From positions 39,859,951-39,923,950 of the forward strand of contig JAFMSR010000018.1 of the NCBI GenBank assembly GCA_022818135.1: 64,000 nucleotides of DNA, given 5' to 3'. Numbering within the stretch: position 1 is the first letter of the stretch; each line of letters starts with the position of its first letter. The position numbers were made by a program, and so were the translations under genes. The notes below the pieces were generated by a model. That model was not told where the DNA came from and did not search any database. It worked only from the letters and a program-made list of their open reading frames with translations. Shown here one piece after another: positions 46,701 to 57,625 of the stretch. This DNA is from Saxidomus purpurata (lineage: Eukaryota; Mollusca; Bivalvia; Venerida; Veneridae).

Positions 46701-48169
46701 ATTCTATCAATTTGTCAATCACATGTGTAAAGTTATGATGTAGAATTCGAACACTGCGATGAAATGCATTTAAAATTTAATTACATCATAAGTTGTCATG
46801 GTGAATAAATTAAAACATCATTTTTGTAAATGTTCAGTGATCAATAACCCAACAGGAATTTATCTGAACAGAGAAGGATATCATAAATGTATCAAAATAT
46901 TTGCTCAAACGTATTTATAACATAAAAGCATAAAGAACGAATTCTCTTATGGGCTTTTGTCGTTTTATTAAAAAAAGTAATAGACAATAATACACTTAGT
47001 ATGTCAACTTTTACGAACCTGTTTTTAAAGGTTTTGAAATCATAAAACAAAATATAAAGAAATGAAATCTAACTTACCAGTCGTAGCCAAATATTTGTTG
47101 TAAGTATTTGTTCTCTTTCGTTCTGTAAAATAAATTGGATAGCCCAGACGATAATAGGCCAAGGACCATAAAATCATTTGTTAGGTATCTGTGTGGGCAC
47201 GTTGGCAACAAGTAAATAAAAGAAATGAAAAGTTTGTGACAGTGTGTTAAAATGAAACTTCATTTGTTCAGGTATCGAGAAGAGCAATAAAATGGTATGA
47301 ATAACATCTCTTTAAATCATGCGCTCTATGTAGTAAAGATAGCAACTTTTTTATTTCACTATAGAATTCAGTGTACGTGTATCGGCACATATACAAAAGG
47401 CCTACACGGTGCGTTAAAGTCCCACGATCACATTTACAAGTAGCTCTCATTTGATCAAGAAAGATGTCTTACTGGCAGAAATGGTCATTATTTGTACCAA
47501 AAACATTCCTAACTTTGCTTTTTAAATTGATGAGTTCATATTAGAAACATAGCGTAGTATCTTTTTTTTCAATGATATTGCAAAAATAAGAAAGGCATTC
47601 TGACAACTCTTTTACATGAAGAAACGACTTGAATACGAAAGAAATGCATATTTATGCATTTCAACATTGTTTTACTAGGAGTAAATAGAACATGGTTCTA
47701 TCATTAAACTATCAATTTTATGTTACTATATCAGTAAATTCAAAGTGATCCTGGGACTTTAAGCTACAAGTCGGCATGTTCATATTTTGTAGTGCATGAA
47801 ACATTGATCATCATGAGATATATTCATGACTTTTAGGATAGATGTAGCTTTTTTTCCATAGTGATTCCCAAAATATGGAAGACCAGGAGCAATAACATGT
47901 TGTACATCAGTAAATTGCAAGTGAGGCGTGCGTGTTTCTACTGCAATTATTAGCAGTGGCGTCTTGTTCTTCAAATAAATGTGTAAATTAATGTATGTAA
48001 TATTTCCTTACCAGGTCCATTATTTGTCGGAGAGCCAAGTCCATATTTAAAGTGACATTGGAATCCGTGCTGCAGATGGGTATAAGGTTCGGGTCGTAAT
48101 CCGTCATCAGATCATCATGCAATGTTTTAGCGAGTACTTGCTGGGACACACAGTTGACGCTAACGAAGT
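37765..48169 (-). CDS. Nicotinic acetylcholine receptor alpha-type subunit (signal-peptide exon not found)
   Basis: Exons in order: 48169-48012, 47122-47078, 44953-44844, 44413-44199, 42466-42140, 41652 to about 41531, and 38142-37765 (stop). The protein has LTTNIWLRL, NDIWLPDITLYD (loop A), the Cys-loop CRVNVKYFPFDTQEC, GSWSHHGFELD (loop B) and YYNCCPEPYPDV (loop C with vicinal cysteines, marking an alpha subunit). NVT, NTS and NLT are glycosylation sites. TM1 and TM2 follow in exon 42466; GEKVSLEI at the TM2 mouth predicts cation selectivity. TM3 is in exon 41652. The last exon holds a long cytoplasmic loop and TM4 (ILDRVFLILYLLVTVITTL). It should act as an acetylcholine-gated pentameric channel. 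The exon upstream of 48169 was not found. The TM3 exon donor is uncertain: visible GTs give phase 1 or 2, while exon 38142 needs phase 0, so an exon may be missed. Bivalves have very many nAChR genes, so no symbol is given. Confidence 0.9.
39823..39930 (+). repeat. G-rich tract with quadruplex potential in an nAChR intron
   Basis: Runs of G7-G9 are followed by repeated GGGT and GGTTG words (GGGGGGGGTGGGTAATATGG). On the transcribed minus strand it is C-rich, so the non-template strand of the nAChR gene is C-rich and the template G-rich. Confidence 0.7.
40195..40330. repeat. Small compound palindrome with ATATCACT words
   Basis: CAGTGATATACCGGTGAG and TATATCACTG form one dyad. GTTTAGATGCTTCGTA and TACGCATCTAAAC form a larger one around TGGCCTTCGGCCTTCG. 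It is probably a miniature foldback in the nAChR intron. Confidence 0.65.
40884..41065. mobile_element. Pogo/Tc1-like MITE, copy 1
   Basis: The left end TA|CAGTAAACTCCGTTTATAA is mirrored by CGGAATTTACT near the right end. Internally it carries TTATATCCGGATGTTTGCTA, shared with the copies at 41347 and 50905. About 180 bp, non-coding. Confidence 0.75.
41150..41300 (-). mobile_element. Fragment of a V-SINE/RUDI-like SINE
   Basis: Plus-strand words CTTCCTGGGAGGATTGGTAT, TGCAAGAACTGTCAAGTTTT and GGACTCGAAACCATAG are diverged forms of the middle and B-box regions of the 48235 copy. The head is decayed. It sits between two pogo-like MITEs. Confidence 0.45.
41347..41528. mobile_element. Pogo/Tc1-like MITE, copy 2, abutting the nAChR TM3 exon
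   Basis: TIRs CAGTAAACTCCG and CGGAGAGTTTACTG are flanked by TA at 41345-41346 and 41529-41530. The element is 182 bp. The minus-strand end of the receptor TM3 exon (GTCAAGTTCATG, down to 41531) runs straight into the element, so every nearby GT usable as a donor past that ATG lies in or across the TIR. Confidence 0.8.
42496..43951. mobile_element. 1.45-kb palindromic (foldback) element with TTAA ends
   Basis: The left arm, about 42500-43165, starts TTAAGGTAACTTGTCC. The right arm, about 43285-43947, ends GGACAAGTTACCTTAA. The arms are near-identical inverted copies of about 660 bp around a loop of about 115 bp. TTAA flanks both sides. It lies about 30 bp upstream of the acceptor of the TM1-TM2 exon (42466) of the nAChR gene. 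No open frame of note. Confidence 0.85.
45013..45241. mobile_element. Mariner-like MITE
   Basis: The left end TA|CACTCAGTTCCAAAAGAAAG with TGTGCA is inverted at the right end as TGCACACTTTCTTTTGGAAG, then TGAGTG|TA. TIRs of about 26 bp with TA target sites fit Tc1/mariner. 229 bp, non-coding, in an nAChR intron. Confidence 0.8.
45745..46540 (+). repeat. Molluscan dispersed repeat ending GGTCAGGTGAGCGATATAAG
   Basis: Phrases such as CCACTTGGCTAAATTCAACC and AGGGTCAGGTGAGCGATATA, then GGCCATCATGAACCTCTTG, are familiar from non-coding repeats of many bivalves. The CAGGTGAGC end mirrors the CACCTGAG end of the 7655 element. In an nAChR intron. Confidence 0.5.
47414..47762. mobile_element. TTAA-flanked MITE, copy 2
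   Basis: It runs from TTAAAGTCCCACGATCAC to GTGATCCTGGGACTTTAA, giving cleaner TIRs than the copy at 22541. The middle shares CAATGATATTGCAAAAATAA and GAATAGAACATGGTTCTATC-like text with that copy. It lies in the nAChR intron between exons 47122 and 48012. Confidence 0.75.
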
Positions 48170-48234
48170 CTGAAATACAAGTTGTATAGTAAAATTTTAT
48201 TCAATAACGTAGATTTTGTGTATCCAGTTGTAAC

Positions 48235-48480
48235 TGTTGTTGTATGAGTTTAAAACGTGCGTTTCCAAACGTATTTCGGTCATCTATACAGGCGGGTAGT
48301 TTACCTGACCACCGTTCCTGGGAAGAACCAGTACTAGATTCCTATCCTCCGTAAGAAACTGCCAATTTTTTCAGAAAGAAACATAGTCGGTAGTAGGGCT
48401 CGAACCCTTGACCATCAATCTATGAAATGTTACAGTGGTTTCAAGTCGGCGACTCTAGCCACTCGCCCAGAGAGGCGGAC
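48235..48480 (-). mobile_element. V-SINE/RUDI-like SINE, well-preserved copy
   Basis: The minus strand reads from a tRNA-like head (CCGCCTCTCTGGGCGAGTGG) through a B box (AAGGGTTCGAGCCC), then TTGGCAGTTTCTTACGGAGG and GTACTGGTTCTTCCCAGGAA, to a tail near TCATACAACAAC. It starts about 65 bp upstream of the first identified nAChR exon. Confidence 0.65.
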
Positions 48481-48960
48481 TTGTCACTTCTGACAGACTG
48501 GTTGGATTTGTTTACCCTCGGTACAGAGTATGGTCATACGACCGAGCGTTTTATGTAATACAATGTATCATATTTTACTAAAAAGTTAAATGACAAGCGT
48601 GCCATTTTGCCACGTGTGGAGGTGCTTTATATGTTCTATATGTCATCGAGTCTGCAGTTAAGTGAGAGCCTGCCTGGTGGTTTATGAAACCGAATAATGA
48701 ACGTTTTACTATTCATCTATCATAAAATACGTATAACTTTATTACTGTGTGTATATATTTATTGTTTATGTCTAATGTAAAGAGTTTTCATTTTCTTATT
48801 ACTTAATTTACTAGTCACTTGTGAAAGACAGAGAGGTCCTTACATGGCGGCAAAATTTACCGCGAATTTAGACCACTCGGAAGCATTAAAGTAGTTTATT
48901 TCGTACTGAAAAAAACCTTACGCCCTTTAGAAAGAGGCTAATATCTATGAGCGTCAATTT

Positions 48961-49003
48961 GGTAGGTAGTTGGTAGTTGGATATTCGAAACTACCAACTA
49001 CCT
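48961..49003. repeat. Perfect 15-bp-arm hairpin
   Basis: AGGTAGTTGGTAGTT and AACTACCAACTACCT are inverted around a loop of about 11 bases. Confidence 0.8.
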
Positions 49004-50039
49004 ATTTGTTTAAGAAAAAGTGATATCTGTAACGCTCTTTCTCTCACTTTAAGGTATAACTAATATCTTTAGACTGTATCCTGCTCTCTCCATTGCAAGG
49101 AAAGATATCTCTCTAGAAAAAGAGCTACCAGTCACAGGGCAGATGCAACCGTATCTCTATAACTAAAGTGATATCTTTCTGAATACAAATGAACCACCGT
49201 GTAATAAATAATCATTTCATGTTGTCATTGAATAAATAGTAAAACGACTCGCCGTTTCAAAGGAGGTGAAGGTGTGGTATAGTTTGGAAACATTTTTGAT
49301 AATTACAGTGATTATCCATTTGTCATTCCCGCTCAGATGTAACCGAATATCCGTCTTGTATCACATTTCGGGACAAAACGGGACACTTCGCCGATTTTGA
49401 ATATAGTTTTGCAATTATTCATGCTTCAAGTATCAATAAAAACACAAATTTCTGTACGGTTTGACACATGAAATAAGATATATGAAGCAGTTTTTAAACA
49501 GACATCCTTATTTAAGTTGAGGAAAATTTTCCACTATGTTTAGATGAAATGTGTGCTTTTTAACCCCGTCTCCCGCTCAAAAGCCATATTTTAAGTGAAA
49601 CCTAATAGACCAATATCAGTAGCTATTAAAAATATTGACAGATAATCTTTGTCAATACTAGACCTTTAGAACCTGTATTTATCGTGTGCTAGATAAATAA
49701 AAAAATGTTTAAATAAATTGTTAGGTTACAGTCATCCCTGGCATAGATTGATAGCTTTATTTGAAATATCAAAAAATGATAAAGATGGCACTATACACAC
49801 CGATATATTCACAAGTAATAGTACAGAAATATCAAAACAATAACTACATTGTTTAATTATTAAAATATTCATTTTTGTAAAATTTATCATAAAAAATTAT
49901 ATCGACCACGTATATAGATTCACACGTGATATTGAATTTCCTTTACGATCTGTTTTACTTCTGTTCAAAGGTTCTTCAAAGAAAAATCATATATTAGCTT
50001 CAAGGTGACCATTTATAATTTCAAGGAAGACATCAAGTA

Positions 50040-50650
50040 GAAACGAATATTTCGGCAGTGTACCAGTTTACTTAATGGATGAGGTGCCTGTTGGTCTGAT
50101 TTTTCATTTTTTCCTTTATTTTTATCAAATGTGTTTCACTTGGTTGTGATGGTATACTTGCAATTATAATTCATGTAAAGAAACATTTAAACAAGTGAAT
50201 TATTATGAAGAACGTTTACATTTTGAAACATGTTCTTGCTCGTTAATGAACCAAGACAGTGTGACAGAATCAGTGGAAATAAAGGAACTTAAAAAGTGTT
50301 TACACCACTACCAATATCTTGTGGTAAAAATGTTTGGTTGTCAAGGTATTTCAAAGAAAAAAAAATTTCAGAGATTTGCAGCAAGTTTATGTAACTGATA
50401 CACTAAAACGCAACAGGAGTTTGAACTATGTTTTCAGTTCCTTTATTTTCGCTGATTCTGTCAGACAGTATTTGTTCGTGAACGAGCAAGCGTATCCGCT
50501 TTTCATTATAATTCGCTCATTTCTATTTTTCTTTACATGAACTACTAGTGCAAGAATACTACAATATTATGACATCCCAACAAAGATAAAAGGTTTGATA
50601 TTAAAAGGAAACCATGCACCCCACCTGCTAAGAAAAATGGTGCAAGTCGT
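50040..50650. mobile_element. Second foldback element related to the 42496 palindrome
   Basis: Arms contain GGTGCCTGTTGGTCTGATTT-like and TTCATGTAAAG text on the left and CTTTACATGAA, TATTATGACATCCCAAC and ATGCACCCCACCTGCTAAG on the right. These match the inner part of the larger palindrome (GACATCCCGACCAAAAGAAA, ATGCACCCCACCCACTAAA). Loop near 50310-50390. Arms of about 260 bp are more diverged than in the first copy. Confidence 0.7.
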
Positions 50651-50904
50651 TCTTTAAATGTTGATTTGAATCTGTCTTATTTATCATCGCCACGACCTTG
50701 ACATTTGACCTACTGACCTCAAAATCAAAATCTGCTAGTCGTAATTATCATGCCCAGTAAGTTTGATTATCATAGAACCAACTGTTCTTCGGTAATTGGC
50801 AGGAAACTTTTATAAAATCAATAGGGATCATTCACTGTTCATGTCTAATAATTATACAAAGTTTGATGATATTTAAGTTACATATAAACTAAAGAAAGAA
50901 ATAA

Positions 50905-50981
50905 AAACTTTGGTAGGGAATATTTTTTCCCCATATCCGGAATGTCGCTATATCCGGAGTCGATATATGCGAAGTTTACTG
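50905..50981. mobile_element. Pogo/Tc1-like MITE, 3' fragment
   Basis: Shares CATATCCGGAATGTCGCTAT and TATCCGGAGTCG with the copies at 40884 and 41347, and ends GTTTACTG|TA. The left half is missing. Confidence 0.65.
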
Positions 50982-52093
50982 TACTGAATAGACGATTCTC
51001 TAAAGGAAAGCAATCCTAGAAGGTAACAAAGCGGAGTTTATAGTTACATACGTTAAGACTCATCATCAGTTACAAGTTAACATTGACTAAAAGGAAGCAA
51101 CTCTTTACATTTTATAGATAATTTCAAAGCAAAACAAATATTGAATGACTGATGCCTTTGTCAACATAAATGAACACGTAGACTTTATAATGAAAGCAAA
51201 CGTAACACATCGGAATCGATGCACCTACCCGATTAATTACTGAATGAAAATCAAGTGTGATAAAGCAGCATTAATCATGTGACAATGCATTTGAAAGCTT
51301 CGGACTTCTTTGCTTGTTTTAAATAGAAAACCTATCAGAATATCATACCGTCGTGTTGGGCTGGATAATGCGATTTTTATCCTGCTTTGAAGTATTTTCA
51401 TGGATTTTAACTGAAAATAATTACTATGCTGGTTAATCAAAGCTCTTCGGACGTTATATGTGAGCATCTAAATTATGGTACATAATATATCGATCATCCA
51501 CTATCATTCGTCACCCAGTTAGTGAAGCAGCACGTTGAATTCCTTTGAATAAAGAATGTAACAACAGAAACTACTTTATCATAACTGAGTAATGAATAAT
51601 GAAGAGTTTAGTACCAATGGAATGTATGTAACTGTAGACTTGTAGAAATTTATGTGTAACAGTTGGACCATAATAAGCAAAAACAAAAAACAAAACAAAA
51701 GGGCTGAATTATGCATCAGCCAAATACAATGTAGTACCTTCTTACTGAAAATGAACAGTTTTTAGGTGTCCTGTTAAGGACAACTAATACTGGCGTTTTG
51801 AAGCTTGATTCTTAAACAGAATACTGATTATTCTCATCTGAAAATCGTCCGACACAAAATAGTTCAACGGTCAGAATCAAACATTTGAGAATGTACGTAT
51901 ATTCCCGAAAACACTTCATGCTTGTTGAATAATTCATGCTAAACTCTTTATATATTTATCATACAGAACCATTTTTGTGATATTTTGATATATTTTTTCT
52001 ACACATAGTATGCTCGGAGACAGATTGTTTTATTTATACTGTAAACAGGGCCCCTTCACATATTATCCGCCATTGAAGAAAATAGTTAAGGCA

Positions 52094-52180
52094 AATAAAT
52101 TCCCGATCGGAGGTTCTCGGCAGATTCCGTTACCCCTCATTAAAAAGCAATCTGCCGAGGTGTTCCGATTGATAAATTCT
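52094..52180. repeat. Imperfect hairpin, about 35-bp arms
   Basis: GATCGGAGGTTCTCGGCAGA and TCTGCCGAGGTGTTCCGATT are inverted around a loop of about 30 bases. It is probably a miniature foldback element. Confidence 0.65.
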
Positions 52181-53012
52181 GTGATACGGATTATTTTTTC
52201 TGCCATATTGGATAGTTGTAACGAAAACAAATTGACAGTCATTGTTTAATATATGACAATGACAGAAAATGACAATAAGTCCGATGTGTTATACGAAGAA
52301 ATTACGAAATGATACATATATCAAGATGATTTTATCAGTTTTCGTAAAATTAAAGGCATAATTCTCGAGTGTCATAAATCAAAAACAACAACAAGTTGTC
52401 AAGTTTACAACATGTACGACTATCGGAATCTAAGAATTGTTGGCGCCACCGATGACGGCGGCGGCCTATTATGGAATAGTTTTTCCGGAAGTACATGCTA
52501 GGAGCGGTTATTAGAATGCGAAGAAAAATGGTTTTAACTGTATGCTAAAATAATACGAAATAGACATTAAAATATTGATTATACACATTTCCTTCATTAA
52601 AACGTAATTGTTTAATTGTAATGTTCCTTTTCATATCTTTTAGAAAAAATACGAAAACGTAAAACAACTTCTCCCTTATCGGTTTTGCAAAATTATAATA
52701 TCAGCTTATTTTTTACCAGGTTATTAGATTGAGGTACGTCGGCGGGCGGCGGGCGGGCGGGTCGGCGTAAACAATTTCTTCTGTGCGCAACTCCTCCTAC
52801 ATTTCTCAACGGATTTCAACCAAACTTTCACAGAAGTATTGTCATGAAGTGCCCTGGCGCATATTGTCGGGTTTTGTGATTTGTTCATTATTGACAGAAT
52901 TATGGGCCTTTGTTTTTTCCACATAATGTAATATATATAGAGAAATACTCTTCTGTGTGCAACTCCTAAATTTCTCAAGGGATTTCAACCAAACTTTCAC
53001 AGAACTATAATT

Positions 53013-53475
53013 CACTGTGGGGAATCACGTGACTTTGTTTTGATAGATTTCACGGACAATGGCGGATGATAAACACCGGTAAGTGCCTGATTTTCGTACC
53101 TTTTCGTTCATATTACTTTCCACTCATATTTATGATATTCAAGACATATACTATACCCTGGCCATTAAAATTCCGCGTGTTTTGGTTCCTTTCCCTCCGC
53201 TGAAGTATGCATAGATTGTTTGGAATGCATTCAAATGTAATCGTGGAAAAGAATTTTGTTGGGCTAAATTTCACGGACTATCTAGTATTTTTCCAAACAA
53301 AGGCATACAAACTTACCATGTGACGTGTGTTTTTAGCCAAAATTAATGCAAAATATTCTCTTTACATCGTATGGGTGTGAGCAGATTTCATTTCTTGAAT
53401 TTTAAGGAATTATCACCATTTTGATAAAAATGCTAGAATACACGTGATACAATTTTAGGCTAGATTACACGGAAC
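53013..53475 (+). repeat. Left terminal inverted repeat of the 7.1-kb element
   Basis: Contains ATGGCGGATGATAAACACCG directly followed by GTAAGT, which looks like a start codon plus a splice donor. Spaced copies of a TTTCACGG-like word (near 53046, 53268 and 53462) could be subterminal transposase sites. Confidence 0.85.
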
Positions 53476-53559
53476 TGGATGTGCTAAACATGTGTGCAAA
53501 GTTATTTTCAAATTAATCAATGCATGCCAAAGTTATAGTCCGGATACGAATGTGTGCAT

Positions 53560-53800
53560 ATATACAGGATTGCATTACCTTCAAACTGTCAGTGTGATCT
53601 TGACCTTTGAAGTAGGGACGTGGGTCTTGCACGCGACACATCATCCTGATGTACTTGATATTTGTGCCAAGTTATTCTACAATCCTTCAATGCATGACAA
53701 AGTTACAGCCTGGACAGGAATGTATGCATATAATCAGGATTCCATTATAGTCAAGGCTGTTGAGCCTCAAAATAGGCTGAACCCGGACACAATTTATACA
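53560..53800 (+). repeat. Bivalve repeat inside the TIR element, related copy at 59170-59385
   Basis: GGTCTTGCACGCGACACATC, TTTGTGCCAAGTTATTCTAC and GACAAAGTTACAGCCTGGAC recur in the same direction near 59230 (TTCTTGCACGCGACACGTCG). The 59170 copy ends with GACGGACAGACAGACGG. The 164-aa open frame over this copy is a repeat artefact. Confidence 0.6.
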
Positions 53801-56422
53801 GAAATAAAACTTATGTTTTCTGAAAGTTCAATATCTGTAGTATCCATAAACACAAAGTTCCCAAAAGTTCCCGCCTGGGAAACTCTACAATCCAAGATGG
53901 CCGCCAAGATGGCCGCCAAACTTTTGAAAAATACCCTATCACATGCAAGTGCTTACAAGTATCGCATATTCTATCAATGTTGCTAACTATCACTACTATA
54001 TCAAAATTTATGGGCATATCTCTTGTTCTGATATAGTTTCCATTTCTGTAAAATTATCAGGAATTTGTACTAAAAATACCTGTTTTTTACTCTTTTGCAA
54101 AATACTTATATTTTGTTTCCATTCTTTAAAATATTTATAGCAAAAATGCATGTGAAAGGATATCATTTGTTTAACCAATTCTACATGTGTAAATTTTGAT
54201 ATGTTTCGGAAAGTTCTGAAACTACTAAAACAACAGTGACTTGTACAAGAAGGTATACTGCGCAAGGTGGATGGGGACATGTTACAGGCAGTTCAATATT
54301 CAAACAACACATAACTTTTAATCGCATTGTCCCTAAACGTGTGTATAATTAATACTAAACTATTGAATTATGATTTACTTAATATATGGAAAGTAGCAAA
54401 TTTCCAATGTCAATCCATAGACTGTCTAGGCCATCGTAAATATCCAGAGTGGTTCTCTATGTACAAACAACCATTTGAAGATGTAAATAGAACTTCAGAA
54501 AATAATTATTGTAAAATTCACTTAAAATAGTCTGATTGCTTTTAGTTTGCATTGGATTGTGCATAAGTCTTAGATATGAAACTGAATTATTGAAAGAGTG
54601 ACTGCCCTTTGTTACAAAGGGCACGACCCGTTATGTATATAAATGTGCCAGAAATTTTAATTTCCAATATATGGTGAAAAAATATTAATAGACACCTTAC
54701 AACATTTACCGTGCCGTCAGAACGTCAAAAACGTCGACCATGTACAGTGTGACGTCATGCGTGAAAACGTCAAGGAAATAGACAAAAAATCGTCATTTCA
54801 ACCGAAAATTTGAAGGTATTTCTCTACGTCGCCAACCACGTCATTTTCATCAGTTATGCTTTCAATTTAAAAACAAAACAAAACAAAAACAGATACCATC
54901 TGCAGTAAATTGCTCGTAGTGTCACTCTTAAACACGGGAAATTATAGAATGCGTATCATTTGCACAGCCATTTTTTACGTCGAATCGGCGCGTACAAAGT
55001 ATATAAATTTCATTCGTGTGTTTAGATATTCTAAATGTCTTATATCGTAATTTTTTTGACAGCAATAACATTTGGTCTTCAGCATGCATGCAGGTCTTTC
55101 TCCATCGTAACAAAATCTCGACACTAGATATCAGCGTCTTGTTGGAAAACTGTTTGAGTTTTAATATTCCCTTAGGCTACCCTTCTTTCAAAATATATTT
55201 TCGCCAGCCGTCGGGTCTACGAAGAATTAACTTAAAATGTTGCGTTACAATGGTGTCCTAATTGTATTCATGCCTGTTTCTTCTGAAAAAAAAAAAACAC
55301 TTTAATTTTCCAAGTGTTTTCTTGATCAAAATTAATGTACATTTGCTTACGGGATATATTATAGTCTCTACGAATATGTTATAGGTGATCTACGCATTTT
55401 CTTTAACATACGTTATATAAAAATGCGTGAAACTAATTTTCCATGTTATGTATTAACAGGGAGTTACGTTTTATTATGAAATGAACTGATTATATACATA
55501 TACTTGGCAATATTCATTAAAACCTAGTTTTTGGACTTGGCATTCAAGGCGTGATGATACTTTATTAATTCTCTATAACTTGACATAACACTTTATTTTT
55601 GTCGTTTTTCGTAAAATATGTAATTTTTAGCCATTTGTTTGGTTTTGTCAAATGTTTTGATTAATTCCCGGGCAGAGATGAAAATGTGCAGACTGAAGTA
55701 ATTAATAATAACACACTATTTTAGGACGGTGATGTATGCGAAAGTACGCTTTTTGCAAATTTCAAATAAACATTGCATTTTATTTCATGCATATCCCAAT
55801 TAATAAGGATAACCACATTCGTCTTCAATGTGGCAAATGTTTTTACTTGCAAATGCATGAGATTGTATCAATAAGATATCCTGGTACGCAAATTTGAATT
55901 TTATTCGCTCGGATAATTTTTATTAGTGTAAAGTTATCACCAACTAAATTGGCAGGTAACAAAATAATTCTTTTTCCGCATGTCATTGCTAACATCGTTA
56001 TGTAAATTCATAGTCTGCACTTCTTTTGAAAACCGCTCAAGCTTATTCGCTTGATTATTTTAAGTCTTATGATTCATCACAAACACGTTGAAAACATAAG
56101 TGAAACACACTTTTATGCTATGGTTTGTGAAATACACAGTGAACATAATACTTGCATGATTCACCGAGTTTTCGATTAAGTTGAATCACGACTTCAGGTG
56201 TGGTGTTTGCTTAATTTTATAAGAAATATGTTAGTTTGATTACGAAGATATCATCCGTGGCTTAATGAGTAGCTTTGAACAGTCAGTCAAATCAAAGCAA
56301 ACATTCAATTCAATTCATTTATTTAAAGTCGACTCAAAGTTGGCAGACTTTGAAATTCATTGATGTACGAATACAGAAGTGTATTGTTCCACCCGACTTT
56401 TAAATACACGTGTAAGACGTGT

Positions 56423-56655
56423 GGAGCCGCCGTGGCGCAATGGTAGCGTGTTCGCCTCAGGATCGAAGGGCCCCGGGTTCGATCCCTACCATCGCCATGT
56501 CGGTAGTGTTCTTAGGCAAGACACAATTAAATCCACATTGCCTCTCTCTCTTCGAGGTTAATTCCATCTGGAATGAGTCTCGAGAGCGATTAATATAAGT
56601 TGTAAGAACTTGTTTCGCAATCGAGAATAAATAAATTAGCATAAATAAATTTGTA
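56423..56655 (+). mobile_element. tRNA-headed SINE with a Meta-type core, well-preserved
   Basis: The A box CGTGGCGCAATGGTAGCGTG and B box GGGTTCGATCCCTACC are both intact. The core TTCTTAGGCAAGACACAATT and the tail GAGAGCGATTAATATAAGTT resemble the 29357 SINE. It is nested within the 7.1-kb TIR element. Confidence 0.75.
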
Positions 56656-56983
56656 AGAATGTTTTTGTTATCGACTTAGGGCCCCTGAGTATACATCAAT
56701 GGTAAGCAACCTCCAGGCACTAGAATCATCAGTGTCAATTCCTTTTCCTCACTCTTTTCACGATTATATAAAATAACATTCAGTATCCGATGATATTTAT
56801 GTTTCTGAACACAATTCGTGCTGTTAACTAATAGCTATTTAATTCTATTAGAGGTTTGTATTCATGTCAAAATACATTTTGTTCACTATTCGTTTTTCAC
56901 GTTCATGTAAACAAATCAAAAGCATTTCTGCTAGACGTAGACGTTTTTCTTATCGCAAGCCATTTTAATATTTATTCCGAAAA

Positions 56984-57190
56984 AAGATATCTCTCTAATT
57001 TCAAAGAGATATCTTTCGTTTTAATAATGATATCTTTTTCACGTTGAGAGGTGTCCTTGTATCACAGACATATATCTCCTGTACAGAGACAGAGATATCT
57101 CTGTAAGTAGAAGAGATATCATTTCTTGGAAGATATCTTGTTACGCAATAGAGATATCTCTGGAACTGAAACAGATATCTCTTAAAGATG
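56984..57190. repeat. Cluster of AGATATCT palindromes
   Basis: About ten occurrences of AGATATCT or close variants in about 200 bp, in both orientations since the word is self-complementary. A weaker cluster lies at 49020-49190. Confidence 0.7.
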
Positions 57191-57194
57191 ATCG

Positions 57195-57625
57195 CGGTTT
57201 TGATTTGATTTGAAGCAAATTTTATAAAGGTCCGTCCATAAGAGCAAATATGTTAGCTTGAATTTGTGGATGAGACCTCGGCATGTCTCCCATCATGCCT
57301 ATACCTATCAAAAGTGTTTTTCTGTTTCCAAAATAGGAGAGATTTACCTGACTGCAATTTCCAGCCAGTATAGCCCAAGGTTGAATTTGATTGTTGCCAA
57401 AGAGTAGGCCAATCACGGCGACCAATGAGATCTAAGTGTGATTGACCTAGTTCTCCCTAAATATTTTGATTTGAATTGAAAGAGATTTTATCAAGGTCCG
57501 TCCAAAAGCTAAATTTCTAGCTTATGTTTTGGATGAGACCCCGGCATGTCTCCCTTCATGCCTAGAAAAGTAGAATTTTGAAACGAAAAGAGGAGAGATT
57601 TACCTGATCGCGGTTTGATTTGTAT
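57195..57625 (+). repeat. Two tandem copies of a unit of about 260 bp
   Basis: GGTTTTGATTTGATTTGAAG, AAGGTCCGTCC, GATGAGACC(T/C)CGGCATGTCTCC and AGGAGAGATTTACCTGA occur near 57200-57355 and again near 57460-57610. The second copy is shorter. The unit is not coding. Confidence 0.7.

Larger units (their letters stand above)
48170..53007. other. Upstream region of the nAChR gene
   Basis: It should contain the missing signal-peptide exon and promoter, or they lie further right. I searched the minus strand for a short ATG frame with a hydrophobic core and a phase-1 donor and found none that I trust. The region holds a SINE, a hairpin (48961), a foldback copy (50040), a MITE fragment (50905) and, at 52735-53007, a bivalve repeat (TTTCAACCAAACTTTCACAG twice) interrupted by the 53013 element. 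Confidence 0.5.

Noticed and set aside
51237..51467. Signal-peptide exon of the nAChR gene
   Set aside because: A GTAGGT donor-like site lies nearby, but the frame has no hydrophobic leader and ends in a stop before the donor.
52735..52770. GC-rich GGCGGGCGGGCGG stretch as a promoter or CpG island
   Set aside because: It is very short and is the usual CGG-type end of a bivalve repeat that continues through TTTCAACCAAACTTTCACAG.
53492..53986. 164-aa open frame
   Set aside because: It lies over a dispersed non-coding repeat that recurs at 59170-59385 with a broken frame; no domain is recognisable.
56423..56495. Functional tRNA gene
   Set aside because: A and B boxes are intact, but the sequence runs straight into a SINE core and tail shared with the 29357 copy, and the acceptor stem does not pair.
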